NCBI GenBank assembly: GCA_022749755.1
Contig: CM040442.1
Coordinates: forward strand, 9,026,457 to 9,090,456
Direction: 5' to 3'
DNA length: 64,000 nt
DNA from: Azadirachta indica
Lineage: Eukaryota; Streptophyta; Magnoliopsida; Sapindales; Meliaceae
In this document: piece by piece, positions 53,288 to 64,000 of the stretch
How positions within the stretch are numbered: position 1 is the stretch's first letter
Layout of the letters: every line of letters begins with the position of its first letter
Made by a program: the position numbers and the translations under genes
Notes under the pieces: generated by a model
Told to the model about the DNA's origin: nothing
Seen by the model: only the letters and a program-made list of their open reading frames with translations
Databases searched by the model: none

Positions 53288-54379
53288 ATTTCTAACTTTT
53301 GAGTAAAGTTTCACTCAAAAGTAACGAGAGTTCATCGCAAATCCATGTTTCATTAGATCTTCAATTAAAAAATTTTCCACAACCTCAGTGTTTTTTCCCT
53401 AAATTCAACATCCAAAATATTCCTAATATCTAATTCATGTTAAATACATAATTATACATGTATTCACTCTAAATTGAAAATGAAAATTTAAACCCTAATC
53501 TCTATTCATAGATCCACAAGTTTCAGTTTCAGGCTAGCCCATCGTTGTCATCCGTCAAGTTTATTTCTGCTCAAAGATGAATATAAGGATTGAAGGTGAG
53601 TTTAAGATTTTGCTCGAAGATGATGTTTTGGACGGAGGAGAAGAAAAACTGAAATTTGTTGATTTTGGGCATAAGGGTAGTTTCATCCACAAGTTGATAA
53701 ATAGAGTATTTTTTAATGAAGTTTATACATGTGAGTATATTTAAATTTTCATTATAATATAAAAGCATCTTGAATTAATTCCCATAAAACTAATACTTTA
53801 ACACTATAATAAAATTAATATATGTTAACGTGGCTATTCAAGTCATGATCTATTAGAAAGTAAAGATGTAAATCTCACATTTTATAAAAATATTAGACTC
53901 TCCCACTTTATGTGAGTAGAACTCTTTTTATGATATATAAGAATAAAAAATCTCATCAATTATATAATAAAATTTCTAAAATATATCATAATAAAATCTA
54001 TTAAAATTTTCACTTTCAGTCAAGTTATAGTAGAGTTCTAATTTATAATATCTGTCTATTATCAGTGTACCATATGATGTAAAAAAACTACAGATGTCTA
54101 TGGATACCAAACTGAAGAATGTCTATATTCAATGAAAGGTCCCCACAATAAATTCTATACTTAACAACGTCTATAGAACCAATGGGAAAAAGATTACGTT
54201 ATTAATTTGATTGATTTTAAAAGGCAATACAAATCCAGAACATAAATAAAATGAAATAATAATTTGAAAACGCAAGATATTACCATTGGTAAAGAAAATC
54301 TTGTGGCTCCCATTACTTCCTTCTCAATCATTCCGATCCCTTCTTGTTGTATGCACTAAATAAAAACACAAATTAAGAC

Positions 54380-54730
54380 ACCCACTCCACAAAGACGGGC
54401 CCCACCAAATAAGATCACTCCAATCACGCGATTTTCTTGAAACAACCACCACCGCCCGATGCTTCGTGGTCTCCTATAAGCCGCCCGCTTCAACCTCCCC
54501 GTTGACACCACGTGTCCATTAAACCAGGGTGCTGATTATTTTTTAATTCTTTCTGTGGTTAGAACTCCCCGAGGATTCATTCTGTGGCTGAGAATTAAAA
54601 CATTTGTTATATCTGTCGGTGGATATTCTGCCACGTCAACTTCTCTGTTTCGTGGTCCCGCTAAATGATGAGGCATGTTCTTACGAAGGTTCTCTTGTCG
54701 GACCGTGGTTTTTCAAAGTTCAAACCGGAT
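54380..54730. promoter_or_regulatory. GC-richer island with ACGT-core motifs
   Basis: The block contains CCACGTGTCC (G-box core at 54509-54514) and GCCACGTCAAC, typical bZIP/bHLH target motifs. It shows no open frame of recognisable family. It could be distal regulatory DNA of BBX32, 3.3 kb downstream, or the remains of a lost gene's promoter. Confidence 0.35.
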
Positions 54731-55589
54731 CAAGACAAGAGTCAGGTATTTAACGTAATTACTAAAATGACCTTACCGAAAATAAGACAAAAGATATTTT
54801 CATATGCTAAAATAAAAATTATTTTTTTCAACTTTTTAAAAAAAAATATATTGTGGTTACAAAAATACTAAACAAATATATTAAACAAATAAAAGTTAAA
54901 TATATTTTCAAATTTTCATAGAATTTACATCACACTTCTCATCGTTGGATAGTTTAAATGATAAATATTATACTAAATGTTCCTAATTTGATATAATATA
55001 TTAATAAATTATAATATAATATTATAAATTAAAAAAAAAGTCAAATCAACCGATTGATATTTGATTTATTTATTTACTTTTAAAAGCAAAGACCATGGGT
55101 ACAATGCAAATATCATTGTTTAGACCTACTATATACATTATATCATGATTTAGACCTACTAGCTTGAATTTAATGTATAGACATGTGACACTTGGCTTAA
55201 TTAATGATCACTAATTAATTCACTTTAAAAAGCAAAAAATCAACTCATTATATTGTTAGATACATTAATTAATATTTAATTATAGTCTTATCAATAAATA
55301 GAAAAGGCTATGTATGTTTTGCATTTAAAAGAAAAAAAAATTATAAATTTTAAAAAATATTATATTATAGTTAAAGATAAAGATTGATTTTCTTTTCAAA
55401 AAAAATGGCAATAAATTTTATCCAATTTGAATATAAATTTTTTTGGGTGATGTTAGATTAAATTTTATTAAAATTTTTAACCTTTGGTAAATTTTTAAAT
55501 ATAAAAATTAGGTAATTGGAGAAATTAAAAATATGTGTGTATATATATATATAGATATATTATTTTATTTCGCTAAGTCATTGTCAACG

Positions 55590-55800
55590 TTGGAGGGTAT
55601 ATTCGGAAGTTTGGAAGTATCCCGGTTACCCGTGAAACAGTTGTCATATGTCGAGGATACTACAAAGAGACGACACGCTTTCAAATTTTGAATGATGTGG
55701 TGACGTGGTCAGATGCTGCCACGTGTAAGTCTTCAGGGAGTCTTCTCAAATTCTTGGTCGAGATTTCAGATGACTGTGTGGGCTCCGTGGGACGGATTTG
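55590..55800. promoter_or_regulatory. Second GC-richer island with ACGT-core motifs
   Basis: TGACGTGG at 55701-55708 and GCCACGTGTA (G-box 55720-55725) lie within a short island of balanced base composition. Function is inferred only from the motifs. Confidence 0.35.
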
Positions 55801-55833
55801 TATGAAATTATAATAAAATAGAATAAAATATGC

Positions 55834-56528
55834 GATTATTTTCAGTCATGCCTCACGTTTATTGACATATATTAGATATAGACCTACTTTTATGAAAGTC
55901 ATCACTCCAATCCAAATGACAATAAAATAAATATCTTACCAAATAAAAAATATAATAATATTTTAACCCAAAATTTTAGTAAAATAATAAATTGAGACAT
56001 AATTTAGCTAATTTTAACATTTTAATCTCTACCGTAGTTTTGTCTTCTATCCTTTACCACCTTCTTCCATCTTTTTTCAAACACAAATCTTTTCTAAATT
56101 ATGTCAAAAAATTTATCAATGAAAGCCACAATGACCCATTCAAATAAATTCTTGCAATTTTTATTATTGTTTGTTTTTAAAAATATGAATGAAACTTATG
56201 TGTCATAGATTTAATTCGTATTTTCAGTATTTAGGACTTTTTACTGCAGTAAAATTATGACTTTTTACTGTTTTAGATAAAAAGTCAATTATATCTTTAA
56301 AAATTCTAATGAATAGCGATAAATATAATGGACTAAAATGTTAAAATTAATTAAGTATATATAATTTGTTATTTTATTAAAGTTTAAAAATTAAAATAAT
56401 ATTATTTTTATTTAAAATAAAGATAAAATAATTATTTTATTATTTTTAAGAGATAGAACGATGACTTTTAAGAAATAGATTTATATTTAATATATATCAA
56501 TAAATATAAGATATGATTGAAAATAATA
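55834..56528. mobile_element. 0.7-kb MULE-like MITE (copy 2)
   Basis: The left end ATTATTTTCAGTCATG and the complement of the right end (ATTATTTTCAATCATA) match. Similarity runs for about 60-70 bp through TTTATTGACATATATTAGAT. Interior blocks (AAAATATAATAATATTTTA, AATTTTAACATTT) match the element at 41922-42639. No clear target-site duplication. Confidence 0.75.
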
Positions 56529-56901
56529 TTAATATATAATATAATATATCACTCAACTCAATTGCAGTTGGTAGAGGTTGAAGATATTTTTACAAAGAAT
56601 AGCCACATATTTATTGTTTAATATTGTACCTTCCGGCTGTTTTACACTTGGACTCCTCTTCCTTCTTTTATTTGTACATATGGCTATTATTTTTTCTTTT
56701 CTGATCATTTTACACCCTCATCTTCTAGTATTTGTATTAATGTACGTTTTAAATCCACGCGCAAAGAAAGATTCTATATAATCAACGACTTTAAGTATAT
56801 TTGAGCTCAAAAAAATAAAACATTTGTATATATCAATTTTATATTAGTAAAATATATATTTAAAAATATTAGTGACCACATAATATATATATATATATAT
56901 G

Positions 56902-57042
56902 AAAATTTATGTTTTAAAAGAGAGATCTATTATCAAAATTATTCTTAAACTAAAAATGAATATAATTACTTATTTTATCATATATATATATATATGATAG
57001 AATAATTTTGATAGTAGATCTCTCTTTTAAAACATAATTTTT
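56902..57042. repeat. Near-perfect inverted repeat (44-bp arms)
   Basis: 56902-56945 and 56999-57042 are reverse complements except for one indel and one mismatch. They share TTTTAAAAGAGAGATCTA and ATCAAAATTATTCT. The ~53-bp spacer is AT-rich and ends in an (AT)n run. It lies 0.9 kb upstream of BBX32. A transcript would form a strong hairpin. Confidence 0.9.
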
Positions 57043-57939
57043 ATAAAATGTAAAATTATATTACATAAAATAAATAACTCATTATATGATAAAGTTGCAT
57101 GTGAGTTCATATAATAGATCTTAAGGTCGTATATACAAAAAATTACCTATAATTTATTGATTTGACTGTAACATTAATAAAATATTTTTCACTATTTTGT
57201 ATTGTTTATTATTATATTTATTAAACCTTTTAATGTAAAAGTAAGATATAAAAAAGTTGATTAACTCTCGTACTAATTTTAGAGAACTAAAAAAAAATAA
57301 ATTGTAGACGTAAGGTATCGTAAGATTTGGGGTGGGTGGAAATGTACGTAAATAAATGAATAAATAAATAAAGATCTTTTTGTGGTGGGTCATTGAAGAT
57401 AAAGTTTCTAGAAGGCGGTAAGGAAAATATTTAAAAGTTCAGGGACTATTATATAAATATGGAATAGAAGAAGAGTGTGAAAACGTATGAAATCTGGACA
57501 AGAGGATTTTTGAGTAGTTCGAGGCAAACGAGGTTTATGTGGATAAGCGAAGTGCATGAGAAAAGAGGCATACATATTACATAAATTATAAAATAGGCGT
57601 ATTTACTAAACTTTTCATTTTTTTTCAATTTAGTCCTCATGTTATCAACCATATAACAGAAACCACGTAGACTTCTTTTATTTCCTTCGCTTATCACCGC
57701 CACCGCCTTGATTTCATTTTCTCTCCTTTGCTTTCTCCTCAAATCTCTCTCTCTTACTTTCACAAAATCTTTTCCTCTCTTTCCATTGATTCTCTTTAAA
57801 ACCATAGAATCTTATGGCCTCCCTTTGATCTCTCCTTTCATCAACCCCATCTCTCAACTCTTGACAAAAACTCACAAATTCATTTCTTCTTATTTTCTTC
57901 GAGCTTTGATTCTCTTTTCTGCTGAATCATTGAAATTTG
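57043..57939 (+). promoter_or_regulatory. BBX32 promoter and 5' leader
   Basis: 57700-57800 is strongly pyrimidine-rich (CTCTCTCTCTTAC), typical of a plant leader. TATATAAATA near 57450 and TATAAAATAG near 57585 are TATA candidates. If transcription starts upstream of 57814, a five-codon uORF (ATG GCC TCC CTT TGA, 57814-57828) precedes the main ATG. Start site and regulation are inferred. Confidence 0.4.
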
Positions 57940-58764
57940 ATGATGAAAACTAAGGCGAGAGGTTGCGAGCTCTGTGCGCAAGAAGCTTTTCTTCACTGCG
58001 CTGCTGACTCTGCGTTTCTCTGCTTTGACTGCGACGCTAGGGTTCACCAGGCCAACTTTCTTGTCGCTCGTCATCTTCGGGAAACTTTGTGTTGTCAATG
58101 TAAATGTTTGACCGGAAAGTTCGTTTCCGGCGAAAGATCTCCGTTGTTATCGCAACCCATTTGCCCTTCTTGCTCGAATGAAAACCCGGTTGGTGCAGCG
58201 ACGATTGCGTCTTCTGCGACGTCTTCTGATTGTATCTCTTCCACCGAAAGCTCTGTTGCAACTGCCGTCAAGAAAACGATCCGATCGAAGCGCAGAATAA
58301 AGCAGCGTAAACGGGTCAACACTTCTTTGAGTTCTGTATCGGATATCTCCGGCGAAATTTCGAGCGCGCCGCCGAGATTTTCCGGCGATATTATTTCTAA
58401 GAATAGGAAGAGAGAAAAGATGGCAGATTCCAAGGTCGAGGGTATTTTCGTAATATGGTGTAAAAGAATGGGGTTAAGTGGAAATTCGTTTGTTTCTTTG
58501 GCTTGCCAGGCGATGGATTTGTGTTTGAATAGGTCGACGGTTTTGCCCTTCCGGGTTAGCTTAGCGGCGTCGTTTTGGTTGGGGTTGCGAATGTTCGGGG
58601 ATAGATCGATGGGCACGTGGCAGAATCTGAGAAGGCTAGAGACGGTATCTGGAGTGCCGGCTAAGTTGATCGTGGCCGTTGAGACAAGACTCGCACGTGC
58701 GATGACATTGAGGAGGACATCTAGACAGGATTCGGAGGAAGGCTGGGCCGAATGCAATGTTTGA
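57940..58764 (+). CDS. BBX32: Single B-box zinc-finger protein, likely BBX32 ortholog
   Basis: A nuclear regulator with one N-terminal B-box and no CCT domain; in Arabidopsis BBX32 works with other B-box proteins in light signalling and flowering. Intronless, 274 aa from the first ATG (57940); the next codon is also ATG, and the codon before is TTG. The B-box covers residues 9-45, with C9/C12, C20, C28/C31 and H36/H45 and the conserved HCAADSAFLC and CDARVHQANF. Two more Cys groups follow (CCQCKC, C75-x2-C78). A basic stretch KKTIRSKRRIKQRKR (111-125) is a likely nuclear signal. Conserved C-terminal blocks are EGIFVIWC, TWQNLRRLE and the ending DSEEGWAE. It is about 50 aa longer than Arabidopsis BBX32, mostly in the low-complexity middle. 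Codon use is GC-rich compared with its surroundings. Confidence 0.93.
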   Translation: MMKTKARGCELCAQEAFLHCAADSAFLCFDCDARVHQANFLVARHLRETLCCQCKCLTGKFVSGERSPLLSQPICPSCSNENPVGAATIASSATSSDCISSTESSVATAVKKTIRSKRRIKQRKRVNTSLSSVSDISGEISSAPPRFSGDIISKNRKREKMADSKVEGIFVIWCKRMGLSGNSFVSLACQAMDLCLNRSTVLPFRVSLAASFWLGLRMFGDRSMGTWQNLRRLETVSGVPAKLIVAVETRLARAMTLRRTSRQDSEEGWAECNV

Positions 58765-58972
58765 GGGCACGTGCGAGGGATGAGGTTGATAGAAATCAAG
58801 TGTGAGTGAAGAAAAAGAAAACTTCGAGCAATTGGATTTGAAATTTTATTTTATTTTATTTTTTCTTATTTTAAAAATTAGGTTAGAAAAATTTGATGGC
58901 TTGAGTTGCAAGATGAGTGTTGATAAGAAAAAAAAAAAAAATTAAATGCTACTGACTTCTGTACTAGATTGT

Positions 58973-58978
58973 AATAAA
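58973..58978 (+). terminator. Candidate poly(A) signal of BBX32
   Basis: AATAAA about 210 nt past the stop, in a T- and A-rich 3' region. Confidence 0.4.
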
Positions 58979-59881
58979 TAATAGGAAAGATCTATTGTTG
59001 AACATTTAATATATGATTTATGTGTTTGTATTATTTATATGAATGGGCATATATAAAAAACAAATAAAAAGGTTGTAATTAGATTAACTAATTTTTAAAA
59101 TTATATACCAAAATATTTTCGAAAAATTATAGTCAAATATGTTTGTTTATTTATTATATTGGTTCTTTTGTTTCAATTTTTAATCTCTTTTGTTATATTT
59201 TTAATTTTTTCAATGCAGTCTTTTAATATTGTTATACTTTTTCAGTTGTGTAAGAGTTGAAAATTGTAATAAAAAATGTAAAAAATGTAGTCTACATTGT
59301 TATATATGTATTACACAATTTTTTAAAATTTATGCTAATAAGTTATTTGTTTTAATAAATAAATTATATTTAATAACAATCATTAAGGTTCAATTATTAG
59401 TCATAATTGTCATGAAATGAAAATATAGATTTTAAAAAAGAAAATCTATTGATATGATTAAGATGTCATTATAAAGGATGAGGGACTTGTCCTACTTTTC
59501 ATTATCAAAATCTTGAGGTATTTATAAGGAATCTTGCAAGTAATAATAAGTTGCTAGACAAAAAAACAAATAAATTAGCATAAAAACATACAACTTAATT
59601 TTATAGTCGAATGAGAATTTTTCAAGTTAAATAATTGGTGACAAAAAGCATGTTACCATGTTATCAATACAGTATATTAATGTATATGCACATATTTTTT
59701 TTATATCAAACATTAATAATATATAATAGTACGATTTAAACTAATTGTTTTTTAATCAAGGGCCGGCTGAAAATGAATAATTGGGGGAAAAAATTTAAAA
59801 AATAATTAAGGGCACCCAGACCCTAAGGACACTCTGTTACTGTTTTTAATGTTATTACTTAATAATTTACTGATATTTTTA
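58979..59881. other. AT-rich intergenic stretch
   Basis: Nothing recognisable; one short open frame (59229-59420) has no family resemblance. Confidence 0.5.
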
Positions 59882-60524
59882 TCAGGGTGTAGGGATGGTA
59901 AAATTTTTTATGAGACCCCAAATTTATGGGAATTTACTTCAACGGGAGAGAATTTAGACAAATTTATAAGAAATTGGGAGAAATTAATTCTCAATTTATT
60001 AATGGAATAGGGATTGGTTTACATCTTCCCGCCCCACCCCTACCCTATTTTTCAGTAAAACATAATATAAATATATTATAATTTATAAATTAAATTATAT
60101 TTATATAAATATAATTTTATATTATAATTTCTAAAATTATATATTATAATTAAATGTAATTAATAATAAAAAAAAAATATAAAATTATGAATTAAGGTTA
60201 TAAAAAATAGAATATACGAATAAAAAGTAAAAGATTAAAAATTAAAAAGACTTTATATTGTATTTTCAATAATATATTAATAATATTTTTATTTAAGTTA
60301 AGTTAATTAAATTCTTATATTATTAAAATTAATTTATAAAATTAATATAAAATGAGAAATTGATATGGGGATGGGGAACTCATTTCTCGAGATTCTTCCA
60401 TCCCTATCCCGTTAAATTTAGTGGAGAATGGGGCGGAGAATGAGAGTTAAAATAGAAAACGGGATGGGGAATAGAGCATACTTTTCCACCCTCACCCAGG
60501 CCTATTGCCATTCCTATTAGGGTG
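59882..60524. mobile_element. 627-bp hAT-like MITE
   Basis: Element 59890-60516 has short terminal inverted repeats TAGGGATGGTAA and, complemented, TAGGAATGGCAA. It is flanked by 8-bp repeats TCAGGGTG (59882-59889) and TTAGGGTG (60517-60524) with one mismatch, as expected for hAT insertion. GC-richer subterminal zones (CCCGCCCCACCCC near 60030; GGGGATGGGGAA near 60370) enclose an AT-rich core. No coding sequence. Confidence 0.78.
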
Positions 60525-62230
60525 TCTACTTATAATTTAGATATGAAAATTATAATGCATTCAAAAATACATATACAATGTATACAAAATGTACTCTAAA
60601 ATCATATTGAATTGATTTGAATTATTTCAACTCAAATTAAATAGATTCTCCTACCACCTTAATTAAACAAAAAAGGGTGACTTGAGCAATATTTAAAATA
60701 CAGTCATTTAAATAATTTCATGCAACTGGCCTTCTAGGAGAAACATATTTGGCTAATATAAGAATAGATTAATTACAACTAAATTCTTGAGTTTTTATAT
60801 TTTTAGAAAAAGAATGTTTTTTTTTATTTATAACAAATAAGTACCTTAATTATAATAAAATAATTTTTTTGATAAGTAAAATTTTTACTAAAAATTTATA
60901 TAACGATATGATAATACACTTTAATTTCTATTCATATTATCCAAAGATATCTTATTCCATATATCTAGAAAATTCTTTTCAAATCTATCACTAGTTTTTA
61001 AACCCTAAAGGGTAAATGAGTAATTGCTTGACTAGAATTGGCAACTTCTAATAATTTCAAGTTCAGATCATTATAATATTGAAGCATATTATGAAAAAAA
61101 ATGATCGGTTTTTAAAGCATAAATATATATTTTGACTTCAATAATTTGAAAACTATCTATTTAACTTCTATTTAACACTAGCAACGTACTCTAAATAGGT
61201 TATTTGTCGGTATTATTAGGTTTTAAAGTTTTTAATCTATATAATGCTACAGTTAATTTTTATAATAGAATGTTATGATTAAGTAGTTTGAGTATGAACT
61301 ATTTAACAAATTAAGAGTTAAATGGATCATTTTTAAATTATTTAAACTAAAATATACTCTAAACTATATTTTAAAGACTCAACAATCCATTTTTCAAGTA
61401 CAGTATTTAACACAAAAGAGATAATTTCATAATTTCATAAGGGATAGAGATCTAGTTGTTATAAAAATAACAAATTATGTCCTTAACTATGAAACATAAA
61501 AGATAGGGGATCAAAATGTTATTTTTGCCAAGTAAAATTAGCTTATCTACTCTTGTCGGTATCAACCATAGCATGAAACGCGTTGGCCCATTAATAAAAT
61601 ATAATAAGGTTTTAATAATCAAATACAATAAGATTTTAATAATATGGGAGGAGACATTGTTTTACACCACAAACTTGACATAGAATCATGTGACAATGTG
61701 GTTAGTGCTTATTACGAGATGAATATAATAATAAAATGAGGAATTACAAAAGTAGGAAATCATACACACCTAATTTGTAATTTATTAATTTTCTCTCTTA
61801 AAGTATGAATCTTTAAGTTTCATCCTCATTCACAACTTATAATATTCAACCTTAATATTTTAACCTCTATTTGATAAAGGCACACCATCCAATTTTTTTT
61901 TTTTGGTAATGACATTTTAATGTTCGAAGTTTTTCGCGACAATCAATTACTATATAATTTGTTCTATTTTAACAATTTTGTTCTTTGTTAAAGTGGAGAT
62001 GACAATTTGAATAAATGGGTCACATTCTTATTTTGTCAAGTAAAATATAACAAAATTTTATATTGATCTGAATTTGATTTATTTATTAATTATATCAAGA
62101 GTTTAAAATATTAACACAACTTAAATTAACAAATGAATAATACGACAAAACTTATTAAACCATTTATTAATCAGATAACTTTATTGTTGAGATGATACAA
62201 CCTACTTAACTTGATCAACTTGGTAAATTT
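60525..62230. other. AT-rich intergenic stretch
   Basis: No gene or clear transposon ends seen. Confidence 0.5.
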
Positions 62231-62240
62231 AATTTTTATT

Positions 62241-63366
62241 TATTAATTTACTTACTTAATTGACATAAATATTAATCGTTTACTTGATTAAATGTAGATT
62301 TCATCTATTAAAATAACTAACACTAATATATCACCAAACTAAAAATAATTAACTAAAATAAAACATAACCTAAATCAACAAAATACAACAAATATAAAGT
62401 TTTATTAGAGAGAGAGGAGGACGAGTCCATAAATAAAAAAAAAAATTAAGTTTATATTTAGAAGATTTTAATCTAGAGTTTAAACTCATATTGAATTTAC
62501 AAATATAACCTTATAAATTTTATTTATTTAAAAAAAATTACTTACTTGATTGACATAAATCCGATTATATGTAGGTTTCACCTATTAAAATAACTAACAC
62601 TAATATATCACCAAACTAAAAATAATTAACTAAAATAAAACATAACCTAAATCAACAAAATACAACATATATAAAGTTTTATTAGAGAGAGAGGAGGACG
62701 AGTCCATAAATAAAAAAAAATTAAGTTTATATTTAGAAGATTTTAATCTAGAGTTTAAACTCATATTGAATTTACAAATATAACCTTATAAATTTTATTT
62801 ATTTAAAAAAATTTACTTACTTGATTGACATAAATCCGATTATATGTAGGTTTCACCTATTAAAATAACTAACACTAATATATCACCAAACTAAAAATAA
62901 TTAACTAAAATAAAACATAACCTAAATCAACAAAATATGACATATATAAAGTTTTATTAGAGAGAGAGGAGGGCGAGTCCATAAATAAAAAAAAAAATAA
63001 GTTTGTATTTAGAAGATTTTAATCTAGAGTTTAAACTCATATTGAATTTACAAATATAACTTTATAAATTTTATTTATTTAAAAAAATTTACTTACTTGA
63101 TTGACATAAATCCGATTATATGTAGGTTTTACCTATTAAAATAACTAACACTAATATATCACCTAACTAAAAATAATTAATTAAAATAGTACATAACATG
63201 AATCAACAAAATACTATATATATAAAGTTTTATTAGATAGAAAGGAGGACAAGTCCGAAAATAAAGGAAAAATAAAGTTTGTGTTGTAAAATTGTAATAT
63301 AGAGTTCAAATTCATATTTAATTTACAAAAAAACCTTATAAACTTAGTTATTTAAAAAAAATAAAT
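62241..63366. repeat. ~276-bp tandem array, four copies
   Basis: The anchor TGACATAAAT recurs at 62261, 62551, 62826 and 63102, giving steps of 290, 275 and 276 bp. Each unit contains CTAACACTAATATATCACC, then TTTTATTAGAGAGAGAGGAG, then GACGAGTCC, then TTTAAACTCATATTGAATTT. The middle units are almost identical, while the first (with a ~15-bp extra segment) and the last are more diverged, as expected when arrays are renewed internally. No coding potential. Confidence 0.95.
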
Positions 63367-63370
63367 TTTT

Positions 63371-64000
63371 TGTAAGTCTTAAATATATCATAAACGGTTT
63401 TGCAAATTAAATGAGTTGATTAATTTAAGAGGCCAAAGTCAAATGCGGTTTAATTATTAAATGGGTAACATGAACCTGAATAATTAATAGCAATGTCAAT
63501 TTAAGTTAACTTAAAACCAATAAATTTTGTATCAGTTTTGTGAGGTATGTTTATAATCGTCACCTATACTAATAGTTACTTTCATGAAACTGAAAAATCA
63601 TTAAAGTTATTTAAGGATTATTTTGTTAAACTTACCAAACATATATCAATTTGCTATTTTGGCAAAGTTTTGGGAAAAAACATAAATATCAAAATGATGT
63701 GCATAAACAACACCAACTTTTTGCCATTGTCCATGTGCCACCTACTATGAAGGAGAAATGACCTAGACAAAATACCAATTTTAATTATAATCACTGAAAC
63801 AAAAGGTGGGATCATAACTAGGGTTGATATAAAATGATAAAATGTGAGGATAAAAAGTGCTTCTAGGACTTGAAATTGAATAGGTGGGGAAAAGCTGCTT
63901 GTGGTTGGAGTTTAAAGTAGCCTGAAGACTCAAATGAAGAGAGAGGAATAGTGAATTAAAGTAGGGTTAAAATGACTGGTTGTTTCTTTGATTTTTGGTG
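63371..64000. other. AT-rich intergenic stretch
   Basis: No recognisable gene. The open frame 63547-63750 has no family resemblance. Confidence 0.5.

Larger units (their letters stand above)
47712..53792. mobile_element. MULE-like inverted-repeat element carrying a nested copia element
   Basis: The outer element spans 47721-53783 between perfect 9-bp copies of ATAAAACTA (47712-47720, 53784-53792). Its ends are AGGAATTAACCGAAAATGCC and, complemented, GGGAATTAATTCAAGATGC, with weaker similarity for about 50 bp. Without the copia insertion (47866-53001) it is about 0.93 kb, non-coding, and contains the 65-bp tandem repeat at 53031-53287. The 9-bp duplication fits Mutator-like transposition. Confidence 0.7.
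53793..55833. other. Intergenic, with two less AT-rich islands
   Basis: No gene is recognised. The islands at 54380-54730 and 55590-55800 are listed as possible regulatory DNA. The rest is AT-rich and featureless. Confidence 0.5.

Noticed and set aside
57708..57953. 81-residue frame overlapping the BBX32 start
   Set aside because: It opens with TTG, has no ATG near its start and only reflects the pyrimidine-rich leader.
58095..58799. 234-residue minus-strand frame
   Set aside because: Shadow of the BBX32 coding sequence.
62660..62710. Possible hammerhead ribozyme (retrozyme) around GGACGAGTCC in the 276-bp repeat
   Set aside because: The CTGATGA and GAAA core elements are missing on both strands; only a small palindromic stem is present.

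Overview
This window looks like nuclear DNA from a eudicot plant. It is very AT-rich, its genes are split by GT-AG introns, the encoded proteins belong to plant families, and the space between genes is filled with old plant transposons. I cannot place it below the eudicot level.

Four protein-coding genes are supported. (1) Positions 1-3378, minus strand: the 5' part of a class I alpha-mannosidase gene of the MNS1/MNS2 type (Golgi N-glycan trimming); the rest lies beyond base 1. (2) About 19.15-26.9 kb, plus strand: a complete TIFY-CCT-GATA transcription factor of the ZML1/ZML2 type, 8 coding exons, 299 aa. (3) 36989-41227, minus strand: a complete five-KH-domain RNA-binding protein related to HEN4/RCF3, 7 exons, 605 aa, with one apparent GC-AG intron. 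(4) 57940-58764, plus strand: an intronless single-B-box protein, the likely BBX32 ortholog, 274 aa. They belong to unrelated pathways and no cluster logic links them.

The space between genes is mostly decayed mobile DNA. 8.8-11.8 kb holds a Ty1/copia pol relic followed by a Ty3/gypsy LTR, primer-binding site and protease relic. 12.8-17.2 kb is a dead RICESLEEPER-type hAT transposase gene split by a 1.2-kb inverted-repeat element. 17.3-18.2 kb has an LTR-like segment with a 79-bp tandem duplication. A 311-bp TRIM-like element sits in an intron of the GATA gene. 27.9-36.3 kb contains diverged copies of a noncoding repeat. 47.7-53.8 kb is a MULE-like element, flanked by 9-bp duplications, into which a full-length but dead copia element has inserted. 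Related 0.7-kb MULE-like MITEs lie at 41.9 and 55.8 kb, a hAT-like MITE at 59.9 kb, and a four-copy ~276-bp tandem array at 62.2-63.4 kb.

I see no CRISPR array, tRNA, rRNA or new gene system. The observations most worth checking are the intronic TRIM, the GC-AG intron, the tandem splice acceptor in the GATA gene, the two nested insertions and the MITE families with readable target-site duplications.
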